This document shows positions 51,157-52,735 of a DNA stretch of 52,735 nt, one piece after another. Made by a program: the position numbers and the translations under genes. The DNA is from Acidimicrobiaceae bacterium (GTDB lineage Bacteria > Actinomycetota > Acidimicrobiia > Acidimicrobiales > RAAP-2), in contig DAHUZJ010000131.1 of assembly GCA_027306585.1 (NCBI GenBank), positions 1 to 52,735 of the forward strand. The letters run 5' to 3'. Numbering within the stretch: the first letter of the stretch is position 1; each line of letters opens with the position of its first letter. Under the pieces are notes generated by a model that did not search any database, was not told the origin of the DNA, and saw only the letters and a list, made by a program, of their open reading frames with translations.

Positions 51157-51933
51157 GTGCGTCTCGACCCGCTCACGGTCGACGTCCCAGGTGACGAGCG
51201 TCTTCTGGCCGTCCTGCGAGAGGCGGCGGCCGCCGTGGCTCGCGCCCTCGTGGGCGTCGAAGACCGACGTGCGAGGGGTGGGCGCCCGGGCCAGTACGCC
51301 CTGGACCTCGTAGCCGACGACGTCGTCCGGGAGGTGCTCCACGACGCTGGATTGGCGGTGTTCTCGGAGGAGTCGGGCACCACCGCTCCCCTCGGGCGGG
51401 TCGACGACGACTTGCTGGTGGTGGTGGACCCGGTCGACGGGTCGACGAACGCCTCCCTCGGGATCCCGTGGTTCGCGACCAGCCTGTGCGTGCTGGATGC
51501 AGCTGGACCACGGGTCGCCCTCGTGGTCAACCAGGCGTCGGGCGTCGAGTACTGGGCGGTGCGCGGGGGTGGTGCCTGGCGAGGCGGGACTCGACTGGCG
51601 CCGTCGGGTTGCCGGCGGCTCGAAGAGGCCGTGGTGGGGGTATCGGGGCTCCCTGCCGGCCGCCCGGCTTGGGCCCAGTTCCGCGCCTTGGGGGCGGCGG
51701 CGCTCGACCTGTGCCTGGTCGCAGAGGGCACCCTCGACGGGTACCGCGTCGCAGGCCACTCCACCCTGGCGGCATGGGACTACCTGGGTGGCATGCTGGT
51801 GTGCGCGGAGGCCGGCGCCTTCGTAGGGGAGTGCGACGGGGCGCCACTCGTCGTCCGAGACGGCTCGCCTCGCCGCCCTGCCGCCGCGGCGACGACCGAG
51901 TTGCTCGGCCAGCTTCTCGCAGCCGGCGTATGA
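51157..51933 (+). CDS. Inositol monophosphatase-family phosphatase
   Basis: Mg-dependent, Li-sensitive type phosphatase of 258 residues. The metal-binding signature DPVDGSTNASLGIPW is clear, preceded by the conserved FSEESG, and the second signature is AAWDYLGGMLVCAEAGA near the C-terminus. Possible substrates in actinobacteria are myo-inositol phosphate, histidinol phosphate or 3'-phosphoadenosine 5'-phosphate; the sequence does not choose. The start is right for the family and fits a leaderless transcript. Confidence 0.9.
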   Translation: MRLDPLTVDVPGDERLLAVLREAAAAVARALVGVEDRRARGGRPGQYALDLVADDVVREVLHDAGLAVFSEESGTTAPLGRVDDDLLVVVDPVDGSTNASLGIPWFATSLCVLDAAGPRVALVVNQASGVEYWAVRGGGAWRGGTRLAPSGCRRLEEAVVGVSGLPAGRPAWAQFRALGAAALDLCLVAEGTLDGYRVAGHSTLAAWDYLGGMLVCAEAGAFVGECDGAPLVVRDGSPRRPAAAATTELLGQLLAAGV

Positions 51934-51955
51934 GGGTCCGCGCTGGTGGTCTCGG

Positions 51956-51984
51956 TTGCGTGTCGTCCTCGGGACGAGGACAAT
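51956..51984 (+). promoter_or_regulatory. Candidate promoter of tRNA-Val
   Basis: TTGCGT (51956-51961), a 17-nt spacer, and GACAAT (51979-51984), about 58 bp before the tRNA. The spacer overlaps a small hairpin (51965-51981), so the two readings compete. Confidence 0.35.
51965..51981. terminator. Small hairpin after the inositol phosphatase-like gene
   Basis: GTCCTC (51965-51970) and GAGGAC (51976-51981) pair around GGGAC, then CAAT. Stem of six, no T-run; a weak terminator at best. Confidence 0.35.
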
Positions 51985-52041
51985 CGGGAGCATGGGGGCC
52001 GGCGGGCCGGGTGACGAGCGGGCAGCTCGGCCGGCCAACCG

Positions 52042-52117
52042 GGGCGTTTAGCTCAGTTGGTAGAGCAGCTCGCTTACAACGAGCAGGTCGTCGGTTCGAG
52101 CCCGGCAGCGCCCACCA
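52042..52117 (+). tRNA. tRNA-Val (anticodon UAC)
   Basis: All arms fold: acceptor GGGCGTT/AGCGCCC with one G-U pair, D-stem GCTC/GAGC, anticodon stem GCTCG/CGAGC around CTTACAA (anticodon TAC at 52075-52077, reads GUA), and T-stem GTCGG/CCGGC with loop TTCGAGC. CCA is encoded (52115-52117). An integrase gene starts 132 bp downstream, so the 3' half is a likely phage or ICE attachment site. Confidence 0.96.
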
Positions 52118-52142
52118 CCTGCGGAAACTTCCAGAATAGTCC

Positions 52143-52171
52143 TTGCGCAGCGCTTCCACACCTGCTAAGTT
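52143..52171 (+). promoter_or_regulatory. Candidate integrase promoter
   Basis: TTGCGC (52143-52148), a 17-nt spacer and TAAGTT (52166-52171). It lies between the tRNA and the integrase and would make a leader of about 72 nt that holds a large hairpin. Confidence 0.45.
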
Positions 52172-52187
52172 TTGGCCAACGAAAAGA

Positions 52188-52219
52188 GGCCCCCACGGTG
52201 CGGGAACACCGGGGGGGCC
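52188..52219 (+). terminator. Leader hairpin before the integrase gene, possible attenuator
   Basis: GGCCCCCACGGTG (52188-52200) pairs with CACCGGGGGGGCC (52207-52219) with one mismatch and a 6-nt loop. It sits inside the likely leader of the integrase mRNA, so it could limit integrase expression or end read-through from the tRNA. No T-run follows. Confidence 0.55.
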
Positions 52220-52249
52220 GTGGCCAACACCCCGTGGGAGGTGCTGACG

Positions 52250-52735
52250 ATGGAGCAGGCTACCGCTGCCCCCGAGCTGGCGATCAACGATGTCGCCGAG
52301 CTCGCCGATGGCTTCCGGCTCGCGCTGCGGGCCCGGCGCCGGTCGCCCAAGACGATCAAGAGCTACATGGAGGCGGTCGCCCTCTTCCGGGACTTCGCCG
52401 TCGCCTCGGGCTTCCCGACGACGGTCGACCGGATCAACCGGGACCACCTCGAGACCTTCATCGCCGACCAGCTCGAACGCTGGCGCCCGTCGACGGCGCT
52501 CACTCGCTACGGCGCCCTCATGCAGTTCTTCAAGTGGTGCGTGGAGGACAGCGAGATCCCCGAGTCGCCCATGGCGAAGATGAAGCCGCCGTCGCTGCCC
52601 GAGGTCCCCGTGCCGGTCGTGTCCGATGCCGACCTGGCGAAGCTGCTCAAGGTGTGCGCCGGCCCGGGATTCGAGGAGCGCCGGGACCCGGCCATACTGC
52701 GCCTCTTCATCGACGGGGGCCTTCGCCTCTCGGAG
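52250..52735 (+). CDS. Tyrosine recombinase/integrase (XerC/D-like), 3' end cut by the window edge
   Basis: Site-specific recombinase; 162 residues are visible. The N-terminal SAM-like core-binding domain (about 16-108) includes SPKTIKSYMEAVALFRDFA and TRYGALMQFFKWCVED. The catalytic domain then begins (SDADLAKLLKVCAGPGFEER) and reaches the first active-site Arg in LFIDGGLRLSE, the last codons in view. The later His-x-x-Arg and Tyr are beyond the edge. GTGGGAGGTG lies 8-16 nt upstream of the ATG and contains a ribosome site. Position right after tRNA-Val, in the same direction, is the standard layout for an integrated phage, plasmid or ICE. Confidence 0.9.
   Translation, partial: MEQATAAPELAINDVAELADGFRLALRARRRSPKTIKSYMEAVALFRDFAVASGFPTTVDRINRDHLETFIADQLERWRPSTALTRYGALMQFFKWCVEDSEIPESPMAKMKPPSLPEVPVPVVSDADLAKLLKVCAGPGFEERRDPAILRLFIDGGLRLSE

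Overview
The window is very GC-rich, has short intergenic gaps and tightly packed genes, and carries several actinobacterial hallmarks: a Kgd-type fused 2-oxoglutarate dehydrogenase, CofC for coenzyme F420 beside gpsA, a fused PafBC WYL regulator, a membrane-anchored BTAD regulator and many GTG starts. It is most likely an Actinomycetota chromosome. The class Acidimicrobiia is my inference from gene content and was not tested. At least a dozen genes start 6-10 nt after a TANNNT -10 box with no Shine-Dalgarno sequence, so leaderless mRNAs look common.

Layout. 1-4.8 kb: type IV pilus motor genes pilB, pilT and pilC. 4.9-5.6 kb: a shortened class IV aminotransferase (PabC-like) and a repeat-bearing gap. 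5.8-9.6 kb: a membrane LysM protein, a flippase-like membrane protein and a lipoprotein. 9.7-12.7 kb: CtaG and, divergently, PafBC. 12.8-15.8 kb: a MobF relaxase and a coupling ATPase facing each other, the remains or core of a conjugative element, with no secretion channel genes in view. 16.4 kb: a Lys/Ala/Thr-rich histone H1-like protein. 17-24 kb: cofC, gpsA, alpha-mannosidase, an RpiB-type isomerase, rnhB and a DMT-like membrane protein. 23.8-27.3 kb: a minus-strand run of hydrolase, epimerase, ion transporter and a broken membrane protein. 27.4-34.5 kb: kgd, a NYN ribonuclease/S1 fusion, fabZ and xth. 34.5-39.3 kb: a minus-strand set of UvrD-like helicase, FAD 2-hydroxyacid dehydrogenase and ThDP decarboxylase, joined by 4-nt overlaps. 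39.6-43.0 kb: hydrolase, membrane MurF-like ligase and Ddl, closed by a strong hairpin. 43.1-48.8 kb: a three-gene regulatory operon and a divergent pair of unknown genes. 48.8-52 kb: CHAP hydrolase, lipoprotein, an unknown gene and an inositol phosphatase-like gene. 52.0 kb to the end: tRNA-Val(UAC), then a tyrosine recombinase cut by the window edge, which marks the probable left end of an integrated element.

The best candidate for an undescribed system is the 43.1-47.9 kb operon. It encodes a sigma-like HTH protein, a single-pass Ser/Thr/Pro-rich stalk protein, and a 1005-residue protein whose predicted topology puts a LysM domain outside the membrane and a winged-helix/BTAD activator domain inside. 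This suggests a one-component sensor that reads peptidoglycan and acts directly on DNA. Other envelope genes nearby (membrane MurF, Ddl, CHAP hydrolase, lipoproteins and a second LysM protein at 5.8 kb) fit a cell-wall theme. The assignment rests on sequence reading only; no database search was possible.
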